Shown: piece after piece, positions 11,865 to 23,258 of the stretch
Layout of the letters: each line of letters opens with the position of its first letter
How positions within the stretch are numbered: position 1 is the stretch's first letter
Source of the DNA: Bradysia coprophila
Lineage: Eukaryota; Arthropoda; Insecta; Diptera; Sciaridae
Direction: 5' to 3'
Length of the DNA stretch: 64,000 nt
NCBI RefSeq assembly: GCF_014529535.1
Contig: NW_023503295.1
Span: forward strand, 4,125,970 to 4,189,969
Translations under genes and position numbers: made by a program
Notes under the pieces: model-generated
Told to the model about the DNA's origin: nothing
Seen by the model: the letters and a program-made list of their open reading frames with translations, nothing else
Databases searched by the model: none

Positions 11865-11884
11865 CTATGGCCCCTTAAAAAACA

Positions 11885-12449
11885 CAACATAAGACATTCG
11901 ACCACTGTTTCGATCTGAGAGAAAAATTTAAATACGTCTTTCGACGTTTTGCATTAATATGCAGTTCAAAAATACCATTTCTCATCAGGCCATGGCGACA
12001 GTGGTACTCGATACAGTGCTCTAAGAACACTATACCGATTTGCACACGAAAAAGTTTAGTGAATCATAGTTGAAATGAAGTTTCAACTCATCATCAAACT
12101 TTTCTAACTCGTGGCCAAAAGCCCCCACACTTGGGCGAAACCAAGAAGAGTCAAGAAGAGAAACTCTTCTTGGTTTCGCCCAAATGTGGGGGCTTTTGGT
12201 AAAGAAACCACCGGACTGGCCACGGGTTAGAAAAGTTTGATGATGAGTTGAAACTTCATTTCAACTATGATTCACTAAACTTTTTCGTGTGCAAATCGGT
12301 ATAGTGTTCTTAGAGCACTGTATCGAGTACCACTGTCGCCATGGCCTGATGAGAAATGGTATTTTTGAACTGCATGTTAATGCAAAACGTCGAAAGACGT
12401 ATTTAAATTTTTCTCTCAGATCGAAACAGTGGTCGAATGTCTTATGTTG
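11885..12449. repeat. 565 bp near-perfect palindrome
   Basis: Reads from CAACATAAGACATTCG to CGAATGTCTTATGTTG as one fold-back centred near 12157, where GGGCGAAACCAAGAAGAG meets CTCTTCTTGGTTTCGCCC. The right arm carries about 20 extra bases (AAAGAAACCACCGGACTGG). Short open frames on both strands here are mirror images, not genes. Confidence 0.9.
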
Positions 12450-13209
12450 GATTCGACATTGTGCCTGTCTAATGGCACGGATTCGTTGTTGATGTGCTGA
12501 ATGCTTAGCATTCGATTCAACCACATATAATTGATGACTTAGTCATCTGGTGGTTGAAAATTCAAAAATGTAGATACATTGCACTTCGTATCTATAGAAG
12601 AATCAACCATAGTCGCATATGTGTGGCTTATGAAGGTTTGAAAAAACTTTCAATTGTTCACGTTTAAACATATGTGCAAACTCTTCTTCCTATGGCCCCC
12701 TGTCCAAAAGTTGTTAGAAGATTTCGCGATATCACTCTTAAAACGAAGACGTTGGGATCTCTATCTCGTATCCATCACATTCCATCATTCTAAATATGGA
12801 TGCATTCAAGGATGAGTTAATTTCTATGATTTTAAATTGAAGCATCTATCCCGTTGAATCTCAATCATTCTTTCGAGCTCTGTATCATTTAGAGAGTTCT
12901 AAGCTTGCGTCGCTCAGTTACTCGTTTAAGACATTCTACTGAGCGATGCCAGCCTCAATTTTGTAATCAAGTTTTCTTCAAAATTTGGAGTTCGACTACT
13001 ACTGTACTTCAAGGAAATAGTTGACGAATAGTAAATCGAAACAGAAGAAGTGTATAACTTAACTACCAATAGTAACAAAATCTTACAAGCGAAAGTTCAC
13101 GTTTATTTTGTTTACAATTCAAATTTTTCAGGTTTAAGCAAAATGATTAACTGAATGTTCTTTATATACCAAAATAAGTTTACCACATTCGTATTCCGTA
13201 ACAAAAAAT
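12450..13209. other. No gene recognised
   Basis: AT-rich sequence with minor hairpins (TGATGACTTAGTCATC near 12532) and a short match (GCGATATCACTCTTAA near 12726) to the end of the repeat at 43731-45315. Confidence 0.35.
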
Positions 13210-14569
13210 TTACTGGCCGCCATGTGTTCGTTCCAATAACTCAGCTTCGGCTTTGATTTCCTGAGCCTTAACTGTAAACTGTCTCATAGCTTCTACGCGC
13301 GAAATGTTACCGAGACTCTCCCATTGCTGTTTTTCTCGCGTGCCAAGCGCCGATTTTGATTCGGGTGGTGCATGTCTAAACGCACCGTGTGCCGCTTGAT
13401 TCAGTAGAGCATTCAATTTGCGATTCAGTTCCAATTGTTTGTTCAGATCATAGGGTCCTAGGCATGGATGTAAATTAAAAATGCTTTAATTTAACTCTAT
13501 CCTCAAAGCATATTATTTTGCTGTACTTCGAGAGTACTCATGTCCCTGCGCTTTTAATTTTGAATTTTGTAAGTATTGGTAAGGGTGGGTTGGCTAATGC
13601 ATAACAGGCATAAGAGAACATTTTTTCCATAGCACAATTTGTATGTCTGGTGTGGATTGAAATAAGAAAAGAAAAAGGTTAAAGAAGTGATATTGCATTT
13701 CCGTTACAAACAACCTTTTCTCCTAAGCTTTGATTTCCACTTCCAAAAAAACCCTCCGTTTTGCCTTCGTTTAGCTAAACCACGCCTCTTTCCTATTATT
13801 TACAACGTAAACGGAGTGCTTTTTCGTAACTGGAAATCAAGCCTAAGTAAGGTAAGTTGTAAGGCTGTCTGTCCATTTCAAAATTATCAATACAAAATTA
13901 TCAATTTAGGAATACGCAGAATGCTCTAAAGGATCGTTCATAAAGTATGTAAGGCAAGCGAAAGAGATGCAAGATATAGCATAAAATTTGATATGAATGA
14001 TGCATAACGACAATATTTTATACTTATGTCATTAAAACGCTATTTGTGTGCAGTACGTGTGGAAATGTGTGTACAATAAATTCATAACAATGTTGATTAT
14101 GTCAAGGCTGTATACTTTGGGGAGGTCACGCAGACCGCCATTTTATTAGATACGCGGGAACACACCACTTCTGATGACTTTACATATACAAGAAATTCAC
14201 CACATCATCAAGACGACGAGAATCATCAGAGTAGGTGAATTTTTGTATGAAATCGGCCATTTTATCATCAACTGTGATGTGTAACCCGCGTATCTGTATC
14301 TGCGTGACCTCCCCAAAGTATACAGCCTTGGATTATGTAACCGATTTCAGCCACAATTTCAAATTTGAACGACGGCTAAGACATAGCATTATCACAGAGG
14401 GTGTATTGTCACCAATAAATATAAACAAAACTCATAGCAAAATATAGTTCGCATACAATACGTTTTATATGCATACTAATCACTTCAGCTTACCTTGCGA
14501 GGTTCTAAGATTTTCGATGTATGCAACGGATTCATCGAATTTTCTTTGTTGTTCTTGCAAAGTTCCCAT
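13210..14569 (-). CDS. Small acyl-CoA-binding-type protein
   Basis: Two minus-strand exons, 14494-14569 and 13210-13457, join in frame (324 nt, 107 codons plus stop TAA). The protein fits the four-helix acyl-CoA-binding fold: FDESVAYIENLRTS resembles helix 1, NRKLNALLNQAAHGAFRHAP the helix-2 region, and REKQQWESLGNISRVEAMRQ the family pattern of Trp, then Leu/Gly, then Ser-x-x-x-Ala-Met. The usual YKQAT core is replaced by LNQAAHG, so ligand binding may differ. Cytosolic, with no signal peptide. The start is the first ATG with upstream stops. The 1036 bp intron contains a hAT-type MITE (14103-14330). I am fairly confident it is a real gene, less so of the family. Confidence 0.68.
14103..14330. 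mobile_element. hAT-type MITE, 228 bp
   Basis: Terminal inverted repeats of about 30 bp (CAAGGCTGTATACTTTGGGG at the left, reversed at the right) flanked by the exact 8 bp duplication GATTATGT (14095-14102, 14331-14338). The 5'-CAAGG terminus and 8 bp duplication match the hAT superfamily. No transposase. Located in the intron of the acyl-CoA-binding-type gene. Confidence 0.9.
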
Positions 14570-14984
14570 TTCAATTGATCAGTCTTTCAGCTCCAATCAA
14601 TTTTTTATTTGGGAGGAGTGGAAAAATTTTCCGTTTTAGTATTCTTTATTGGAAACCAAAAATACAACACCGATGAATGTATAGCTGTTGAATGACTGAA
14701 TGAAAATTCTAACGTACAGAGTCAGTTGGATCATCGATCTCTAAAAATATCTTCGCCATTGAGTGGGTGTTGTTATGAAAATGGTAGTAAAATGTTGCAG
14801 AACATATTAGATTGTTTGTCCAAGAAAATTATGTTTGATTCGGATTGCCACATAAACACGATTCTCGATACATAACGATGGGTGAATTAATTTCGAAAAT
14901 CATTTGCTTTTTATTTTATTTTTTTAACACACTGCAATGAAATATGCGATTCATTGGTGGCGGGACATTTCCACACCGTCAATA

Positions 14985-16435
14985 TCGTCAGGAACGATAT
15001 TATCGTTTTTTTGGACGATACTATCGTCTAAAAACCGATACTATCGTCTAAAAAACGATAATATCGTTTTTAGACGATAGTATCGTCCAAAAAAACGATA
15101 ATATCGTTTTTTGGACGATAGTATCGTCTCACAATCGATATTATCGTTTTTTAGACGATACTATCGTCCAAAAAAATGATATTATCGCCCAAAAAATTTT
15201 CATCCAGGACGATAATATCGTCTAAATTGAAAAATTCTAAAATATTGTCTGGACGATATTATCGTTTTCTTGTCGATATTATCGTTCAAAAAACGCTATT
15301 ATCGTTTTCTGGACGATATTACCGTTCTAGAAAATCTAATTGATATTTTCGTTTTCTGTACGATAATATCGTCCAAAACGATAATATCGTTTTCTTAAAC
15401 GATAATATCGTCCAGGACGATACTATCGTTTAAAAAAACGGTAATATCGCCCAGGACGATATTATCGTTTAGTTTTGGGTGGTAATATTGTCCAGGACTC
15501 AATTTTACTCAGAGGTGCAGCAAGAACCGAATTCTCTTCCAAAATATCGAAAAACAATTGTCAGAGGAAATCACCTCAACATCAGTGTTTAAAAAAGGCG
15601 TTTAGTTCGTCCCTAAATAATTCATCTTTTTACGTAATGAATACCAACTTTGATTGTACATAAAAAGCGTTTTAACACGCCGAGCGATACGGCCCATTGC
15701 CCCGGAGCGAAGCGGAGGGCCGCAATGCGAGCCGGGCGCCGGAACGGTGTCGGAACTTAGGAGTTAATTTTTTTTTCTCGCATCGTCTCATAATTAGTCT
15801 GTGTAATTTTTCTATATAAAATTTAAATTTACGGAACCAAATGAACCAATTTTTAATATATATTTGCCGTCTATAAAAAGGTGTTTATCTACAAGATTTT
15901 GTGTTTCGTATTATCGTCTAGAATTTATATTTTAAATAAATTAAAAACGATATTATCGTCCTGGACGATATTATCATCTCAAATTTAAAAAAATAAATTA
16001 ATTAAAAACTAAATTATCGTCCCAAAAATTATCGCCCAGGACGATAATATCGTCCAAAATAACGATAAATTTGTTCAGAAAAAGAAAATAACGATAATAT
16101 CGTCCAGCGGATATTTTCATCCAGGACGATATTATCGTCAAAAAAACGATATTATCGTTTTTTGAACGATAATATCGTTTTTTAGACGATAGTATCATCA
16201 AAAAAACGATAGTATCGTCCAAAAAAACGATATTATCGTTTAAAAACGATATTATCGTTTTTTTAAACGATAATATCGTCAAGAAAACGATAATATCGTC
16301 CTGAAAATATTTTAAAATTTATAATTTTAGACGATATTATCGTCCTGAATGAAATTTTTTTGGACGATAATATCGTTTTTTAGTCAATACTATCGTCTAA
16401 AAAACGATAATATCGTTACTGGCGATATTGACCGT
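14985..16435. repeat. Fold-back cluster of ATATCG palindromic units
   Basis: Two arms (about 14985-15475 and 15905-16435) are made of roughly 20-24 bp units, each centred on the 13-mer ACGATATTATCGT or ACGATAATATCGT, separated by short T- or A-rich linkers. The outer ends are inversely related: CCGTCAATATCG on the left, CGATATTGACCGTG on the right. The 430 bp centre has a GC-rich stretch near 15700-15750 (CGGAGCGAAGCGGAGGG). Fragments of the same family occur near 52386-52432 and 55600-55633. Open frames inside are repeat artefacts. Confidence 0.88.
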
Positions 16436-17248
16436 GTAGTTATGTCGCCTCATCGATTCATTTCATTTCAGTGTGATTTTCGAGACGAATAGGGAGCTGC
16501 CTAACTGCTAAACAAAACAAACGCAATCGTGGATACAGTTCTGATTGAGATAATGGACGAGATCAATGCAATTGATAAAATTCATTTTAAAATTTTGGAA
16601 AGTCTACAAATACTTTGAATGAATCGATAAGGTCCACAAATCCGTCCGATTATGCGTATTACATCCTTACAGCAGTAATGTTCTATTAAAAGAAAATCAG
16701 AAAAAAACCTAATTTGAACATTGCAAAAAACAACCCATTTGAAGTTACAGCAAGAGCCATAAACACTCAAAACATAAAGCTTAATAGTACCCTTTTAATG
16801 CGTCTTATGTAGATTAGATGATACAAAATGTGTATCAAAATGTCCTCTATTTGAGGGCCAGCTGAGAAATCAGCTGAAGTCATACACAACAATCATTATA
16901 GCATTGCGATTCTTTCCGTTCCTTTTTATCAATGAATGAGTCATCGTAACAGATTTGTACACTATAGACATGCGTAGATTTGTATTGTTATGTAGGGTTC
17001 TTCTCATCGTAATAAAAGTCCTTCGAAAACGGGGGTGGCATTTAATGGGGTGTATTGATATTTAAAACAAAATATTTTCTTTTAGCAGCGATACGCAATT
17101 TCATTTCTTGCCAAACAAGAATAGGAACAGCTGGAAAAGTAAATTCAATTCAATTGAAAAACTAAAATCAATTTCTGATTCCTCGTTCTCCGTTTTGATT
17201 TTAAATTTTTATTTGTACGCCCACCGTGATTGTGACGAAAGAAAGAAA

Positions 17249-20200
17249 ATGTTTGCAAACAATTTCGGAGGACAAAAAAATATTTGCTGTGGTCTTGTGT
17301 TTGATGCGGGGAAACGTCCAATTCCCCTGATATCAGCAGATGTCTGTGCAACGGTGATTCATGCTGCGGCTCAAGTGGAAATAACACAGTACTATGTAAA
17401 CAACGAGGAACAACCAATCGAAGCAATTTATTACTTTCCTGTCGATCCAGATGCATCGGTTACCAATTTCCAGGCCGAGTTGGATGGCAGAGTGATTAAA
17501 GTATGTGTCTGCTACCAGCCAATAAATAGGCCGTTGCATTTTTCTAATATTTACAGGGAACCGTGAAACCACGAGATGAAGCTCTAAAAGTTTATGCTGA
17601 GGCAATAGCTGATAAGAAAACATCGTTTCTGGGAGAGGAGACAACCAGCGATATATTCAAAGTTAGCATAAAGTTCTGATCCTATAAATTCTCCCCAAAT
17701 TCGTTCAATGCTATGTCTCTTAGCTTCGAGTGGGTTTTCTTAAACCAGGCACTCATGTGAAGATCTTCATCGAATATATGACTGAAGTAAAAAACGAGCC
17801 GGGGACCAACAACATCCGCTTTTACATACCGACGACAATTGCACCACGTACCTTCCACAGGAACGGATAGCCAGGCAATCGATATTGAGAACATGCAGTT
17901 CTCGAGCTCATCTCCGGCACCATTGTCTATAAAAGTAAAAGTTTCCATACAAGGTGGCATAAAGGCAATTGAGAGTCCAACGCATAAAGTGACCGTGCAG
18001 ACGTCAGAACTAATTTCTGAAAATGATAATTACCACAAGGCTGTTGTGGAATTGTCAGGACAAACAACGGACATGGATCGTGATTTTGTGTTGACTATTC
18101 AACCAGGGGAGAAACATAAGCCAAGAATGTATTCAGAGGTAAAGGTAGTGTAGTCACGCCATGTATAACTATTTGTATTCGTTTTGCTTTGTATTCTATC
18201 TGTATTATCCTGATAGTTTAGACGAATGGCAACGATAATTCGACTGCTGTAATGATTCATTTGTTACCCAGTTTCAAATTGTGCGACCTAAAGCCGGAGC
18301 TAATTTTTGTGCTTGATAGATCTGGATCTATGATGGGTAGAAGTATCGCCTTGGCTAGGGAAGCACTTTTGGTGTGTTAAATGTATGAGTTCACTTATTC
18401 CATCCATTTCACACAGCTTCTTAATTACTTTCCAGCTAATCCTACATTCCTTGCCTGCTGATTGCTACTTTAATATAGTAGGATTTGGATCGACTCATAC
18501 ATCTGTGTTTCCCACCAGTGTAAAGTACGATGAAGAAAATTTAAAGAGAGCGAAAGCGCATGCAAGGGGTATAATGTGTCCCTAAGAGTAATTATACCTA
18601 GGGAGGAAATTTCGAACAAAATTACGTAAAATATGTGGTCCCAACATGAACAAGAATAGACCGGCTGAAGCCTGGTGAGGTCTTTTTTCATTTTTTTTTC
18701 AATTTCTGTTTACTACTAGCTTGGTACTAATTCAAGTACCACTTTGGTATTCAACTACCAAATTTTGGAATTATAAATAGGCAAGCAAGCCTATTACAAC
18801 ATCCGTATTAGTCAACTACCATGTTGGTAGTCAACTACCACTTTGGTAGTCAACTACCACTTTGGTAGTCAACTACCACTTTGGTAGTCAACTACCACTT
18901 TGGTAGTCAACTACCACTTTGGTAGTCAACTACCACTTTGGTAGTCAACTACAACTTTGGTAGTCAACTACCACTTTGGTAGTCAGTCAACTACCACTTT
19001 GGTAGTCAGTCAACTACCACTTTGGTAGTCAGTCAACTACCACTTTGGTAGTCAGTCAACTACCACTTTGGTAGTCAGTCAACTACCACTTTGGTAGTCA
19101 GTCAACTACCACTTTGGTAGTCAGTCAACTACCACTTTGGTAGTCAGTCAACTACCACTTTGGTAGTCAGTCAACTACCACTTTGGTAGTCAGTCAACTA
19201 CCACTTTGGTAGTCAGTCAACTACCACTTTGGTAGTCAGTCAACTACCACTTTGGTAGTCAGTCAACTACCACTTTGGTAGTCAGTCAACTACCACTTGG
19301 TAGTCAGTCAACTACCACTTTGGTAGTCAGTCAACTACCACTTTGGTAGTCAGTCAACTACCACTTTGGTAGTCAGTCAACTACCACTTTGGTAGTCAGT
19401 CAACTACCACTTTGGTAGTCAGTCAACTACCACTTTGGTAGTCAACTACCAAATACTCGATTTATAAATAGACCAGCAGGCCGAATAATTTCGTCAGTCG
19501 GTTTGCATCTCTCGAGTAAGAAACATCTTTGCTGCTATATAGTTTGGGGGTCTAACTGCCAACAACTACCAAATTGCAATGTCTGCTATGAGCGATTGGT
19601 TACCAGATAACAAATAATAATTGATTTGCCTGGTGTTGGTTTGTTCATAGTAGCATTGCAATTTTAACTTTTATCAATCACATTTTATTTGTGACACAGA
19701 CGGACAGACGGACGGACAGATGAACTGCCCACAATAGGTCTTTTTTTCCTATGGAAAAAAGACCTAAAAACGAAATGTTTATTGGTAGGTGTGTTTGCCC
19801 TCTTAATTAAGAGGGCAAATTGAACTATCAAAAGCGAACGCATACAGGTATTGGTGTAAAATTATACGAAATGTGTATGTTATACAAACTGATGTTGGGA
19901 CCACATTTCGTCGTACAAATTTCCTCTCTAGGTATAATTACTCTAAGATGTGTCCATAAAACGCTAGAACTTTCGATAATTTGTCGTTTAAATTTTTAGC
20001 TCTGGATGCCGATATGGGTGGTACAGAAATTCTTGCACCTCTAGAGGAAATATTCGGTCAACCAGAAATCGATGGTTATTTCAGGCAAATTTTTGTTCTG
20101 ACTGATGGCGAGGTACGTTCTCGTTTTTAGAAGTAAACAATCTACATTTATCGAATGTTCGTAACAGGTATCCAATCAGAACGCTGTAGTCGGAATTGTA

Positions 20201-21788
20201 CACGCCAATGCGCACAAAGTACGAGTATTTGCTCTTGGGATTGGCGATGCAGCATCCCACGGTTTGGTTGGAGGTATAGCAAAAGCTGGCGGTGGTACGG
20301 CTGCCTATGTAACGTACAACGAGAGTGTAGATAAGAAGGTTCTTGATCAACTGAAAAATGCGTTGCAACCGTCATTGACTGACATCCATTTGGAGTGGGA
20401 TGGTCTGTCTCCGATTCAAGAAAAACCGACTATTCTTAATAAAACGAAAACATTGCTCGGGTATAACAAACCGATAGAATCGGATGAATTGACATCAGAA
20501 ACGTCTCCACGGATTAAACAATCGCCGGAAAAGATTCCGCCGGTGTTTGATGGGTCTCAATTGATAGTGTTCGGATTGTTTAAAAATGATTGCCCTAAGT
20601 CGGTATTAATCACCGCACAATCACCAGACGGGCCCCTTACTGTGAGAGTAGAGGTAATGATAACCGGTCTTCCATTAAAAATAATTGAGATTTAACTTTT
20701 GTTCCATCAGCATTCTCCATCAAATGTCCAAGGAGATGTGCGCCTACTATTTCATCGTCTTGCAGCTATAAGACTAATTCGCGATTTGGAGGCCAAAGAA
20801 GATTCGGAACCGAAAAAGAGCTTGAAGCAAGAAATCATAGATATAGCATGCCAGAACGGTACAATTCAAAATTCTTGAAGATGAATTAATCATTAACATC
20901 TCTACAAAAATTGTATTTTTGCTTCCGCTGGAATCACGTCTAGCTATACCTCATTCATTGCTATTGATGTAGCTGACGAGAAACAGATGTTGGCGAATTG
21001 GGTGATGGAAACAAGATTTATACCTAACCAATTAGCTCATGGGTGGCACGGCGGATATGATCTATCGGCATCCTATGATCGTGCATACACTTTACCGGCA
21101 CATTGTACTTTGCAATCGGCTGCGACAAACGGCTGGTTTTCTTCGACTTCTGTTATCAAATCCAAAATCCAGTCAATAGCAAAAAACTTTTTTGAAAGAT
21201 CTGACCCCAACGACACACTATCCGAACGGCAAAGAAGGCTGCAAGCCACAATAGTCCAAACTGACGAGGTTGTGGATATAATGAAGACTAATGTGGAACG
21301 AGTTCTGGAACGGGATGTTAAACTATCGCCATCAGATGACCGTTGCGACTGTTTATCGCCAAACTTTTTTGTACGATCCGATGTCAATGATGCTGCACAT
21401 GGATGTTCTTCATCGCTTTTGATGAGCCTCATTAACATTCAGTCATACGATGGATCATTTATTTTGAATGAAGATCTGGTACCGATCCTAGGAAAATCAT
21501 TGACAGAAATGGTGGAAGGTAATATCACTCTAGGAGTACTGAATTTGCTTGATTGTGATGGCCGACTACATCCCCTTAACATTCTAGCGTCCAACAAACA
21601 TAATTTGTCTAATCAAGTTTTTGCGACAGCTTTGGCTATAAGCTTTTTCGTTCATAACCTGGCTGATGGAAAGGGAAAAATGGGATCTCATTGTCGCTAA
21701 AGCTCGAAAATGGCTAAATGCAACTGTTCAGCCGGAGAATGTGGACAGAATTATTGAATTGACATCTGAGTTCCTTAAATCCCAATAA
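17249..21788 (+). CDS. VIT/vWFA-domain protein (VWA5A-like), disrupted
   Basis: Nine exons read in order: 17249-17500, 17557-17661, 17724-18138, 18222-18371, 18436-18568, 20000-20112, 20168-20653, 20711-20858 and 20931-21788. They encode a VIT domain ([20 protein letters not shown]), a vWFA domain with the metal-binding DRSGSM motif and FVLTDGE, and the C-terminal part typical of VWA5A proteins, ending in SEFLKSQ. The cellular role of this family is poorly known. Three lesions interrupt it: a one-base frameshift between 17845 and 17862, no AG before exon 9 (the sequence reads CCGCTG then GAATC), and a frameshift at 21668-21680 in an A/G run. The domains are otherwise well preserved. It is either a young pseudogene or carries assembly errors. 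ATG 17249 was chosen because the VIT domain starts soon after; the frame is open back to 17108. Confidence 0.85.
18582..19947. mobile_element. 1.37 kb TIR element with internal minisatellite, in a VWA5A-like intron
   Basis: Inverted ends of about 60 bp (AGAGTAATTATACCTAG outward at both sides) are flanked by the exact 8 bp duplication ATGTGTCC (18574-18581 and 19948-19955). It contains a family A segment (AGACCGGCTGAAGCCTGG at 18658), the tandem array 18812-19450, and a GACAGACGGACGGACAG tract near 19703. Removing it restores a 57 bp intron. No transposase frame. Confidence 0.88.
18812..19450 (+). repeat. Hairpin minisatellite, 19 bp then 23 bp units
   Basis: About eight 19 bp units (CTACCACTTTGGTAGTCAA) are followed by roughly twenty 23 bp units in which GTCA is duplicated (CTACCACTTTGGTAGTCAGT plus CAA). 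Each unit contains the perfect 6 bp inverted repeat CTACCA-CTT-TGGTAG, so every repeat is a small hairpin. The array is nearly homogeneous. Confidence 0.95.
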
Positions 21789-21804
21789 TTGACGATGGTT
21801 TTTC

Positions 21805-21934
21805 CAAGGTTCTGAAAGAACAGGTTAAGACATCCACGAAGACGGGAATTTTGTTTTTGTTAAGTTGCCTTTTTGTGTGTCACCGCCTTCGTGATCAACT
21901 CAGAGTTGTCTTAATCTGTTATTTCAGAACCTTG
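21805..21934. mobile_element. hAT-type MITE (CAAGGTTCTG family), copy 1
   Basis: A 130 bp element with ends CAAGGTTCTGAAAGAACAG and its near reverse complement, and the exact 8 bp duplication GGTTTTTC (21797-21804, 21935-21942). It begins 17 bases after the VWA5A-like stop codon, so it would lie in that 3' UTR. Confidence 0.9.
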
Positions 21935-22231
21935 GGTTTTTCGGTGGAAGATTTTGCTTGCTGAAGTATAGATTACTTCTCAATTATAAGACAAAAAAAG
22001 TAGATCGAATCTATCATAGAATTACACTCGAGAGCTGACTTGGGTAGATTGCGATTTTCCCTTATAATTATGAGTTGGAGTGGAACTTGGAAATTAGACG
22101 TGGATACGCCATATACTTTATGTGGAGAAGTTACCTTAAACTTTTCAGTTGTACGTCGCTGTCAATTTTTAACGTGTCTGGATGCCCGAGGAAATTTGGG
22201 GTACCGATTAACATCAAAGCCAACAAATCTA

Positions 22232-22291
22232 TCAGAGAAATGATAACAGATGGCGCTGCGCCGGCCCAGCCCTCTGTTATCATTTCTCTGA
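22232..22291. repeat. Perfect 19 bp hairpin stem
   Basis: TCAGAGAAATGATAACAGA (22232-22250) and its exact reverse complement (22273-22291) enclose a GC-rich 22-base loop (GGCGCTGCGCCGGCCC). It lies just upstream of the retroelement frame. Confidence 0.85.
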
Positions 22292-22356
22292 ATTCTATTC
22301 ATTTCGTAATTACTGTAGCCGACCGTATTTGTGTTATTAAAGAGTACACTCTGCAT

Positions 22357-23258
22357 TTGAAAACACGGTTTTAATTCATCTTTATCCTTGAACTTGAGCT
22401 GCAGCTTATTGAAAGCAGTGCCGGGTTTTAGGAATTTAATACTTGCGTCATCTACTAAAGAATCTTCAAAGTGGCTGCAGGTGGTCCCATCGAGTCAATT
22501 GGGCTTACTATTAGATAACAATACAGCTAGAATTTCCGTTGGTCTTCGTTTAGGCTCTCAATTGTGCGAAGAACATAAATGCCTCTGCAGTAAGATGGTT
22601 AAGAAGGATGGATTACATGGCTTATCTTGTAAAAAAAGCGGAGGATGGATACCAGGACATGATGAAATAAATAAAATCTTTTCTCATGCATTTTCTTCAG
22701 CAGGTTTTCCAAATATAATACAGCCTCCTGGGATCTCTAGAGATGACGGTAAAAGACCGGATGGTGTGACTCTAATTCCATGGAGTCATGGTAGACCGAT
22801 ACTTTGGGATGTTACCGTTAGAGATACTCTCGCCCCTTCTTATGTAAATGAATCTTCAAAGAAGGCTGGTGCAATAGCAGATAATGCGGAAAGACATAAG
22901 CATAATCATTACCAACTTTTAAAAGAAAATTACTTTTTCACTCCTATTGCATTTGAATCACTAGGTAGCATGGGTCCAGAAACTAGAATATTTATAAAGA
23001 AATTAGGATCATTGATGCGACGGGCTTCCGGTGAATGGCGTTCTATGGATTACCTATTACAGAAGGTTTCTATTGCCATTCAACGAAGGAACGCTAGCTG
23101 CATTTTGGGAACATTAGGAACGAATAGAATTGATGATTTTTATTTATTGTAAACTTGTTTTTTGAAAAGATCGTTTTTTTGCTGGTTGCGCCTAGCAGCC
23201 TTCTTTTTCGCTATATTGAATAAATCGTAATTACCGTTAGCTTATAAAAAAAAAAAAA
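22357..23258 (+). mobile_element. 5'-truncated non-LTR retroelement, C-terminal end plus poly(A)
   Basis: An open frame to TAA 23150-23152 encodes a conserved invertebrate retroelement C-terminus: LRLGSQLCEEHKCLC, GLHGLSCKKSGG, the motif KRPDGVTLIPW followed by GRPILWDVTV (arranged like a PD-(D/E)XK nuclease core), and a closing LLQKVSIAIQRRNA segment. No reverse transcriptase domain precedes it, so the copy is 5' truncated, as expected from target-primed insertion. An A13 tract at about 23246-23258 marks the 3' end. The exact clade and the left boundary are uncertain. Confidence 0.75.
22388..23152 (+). pseudogene. Retroelement polyprotein fragment (Cys/His plus PD-(D/E)XK-like region)
   Basis: About 254 residues without an ATG at the N-terminus, consistent with truncation. 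Cys/His-rich region at about residues 60-95, nuclease-like PDG...WDVTV motif at about residues 124-143. Frame intact to its natural stop. Not a host gene. Confidence 0.7.

Noticed and set aside
15998-16282. 94-residue minus frame with repeated ISFLND-type sequence
   Set aside because: Translation of ATATCG palindromic repeats.
17846-17862. A 13-base GT...AG segment (GTACCTTCCACAG) whose removal would restore the VWA5A-like frame
   Set aside because: Far below the size of any spliceable intron; a one-base indel is simpler.
18812-19450. Regular repeat-spacer appearance resembling a CRISPR array
   Set aside because: The units are 19-23 bp with no unique spacers, and the window is eukaryotic with introns; it is a minisatellite.
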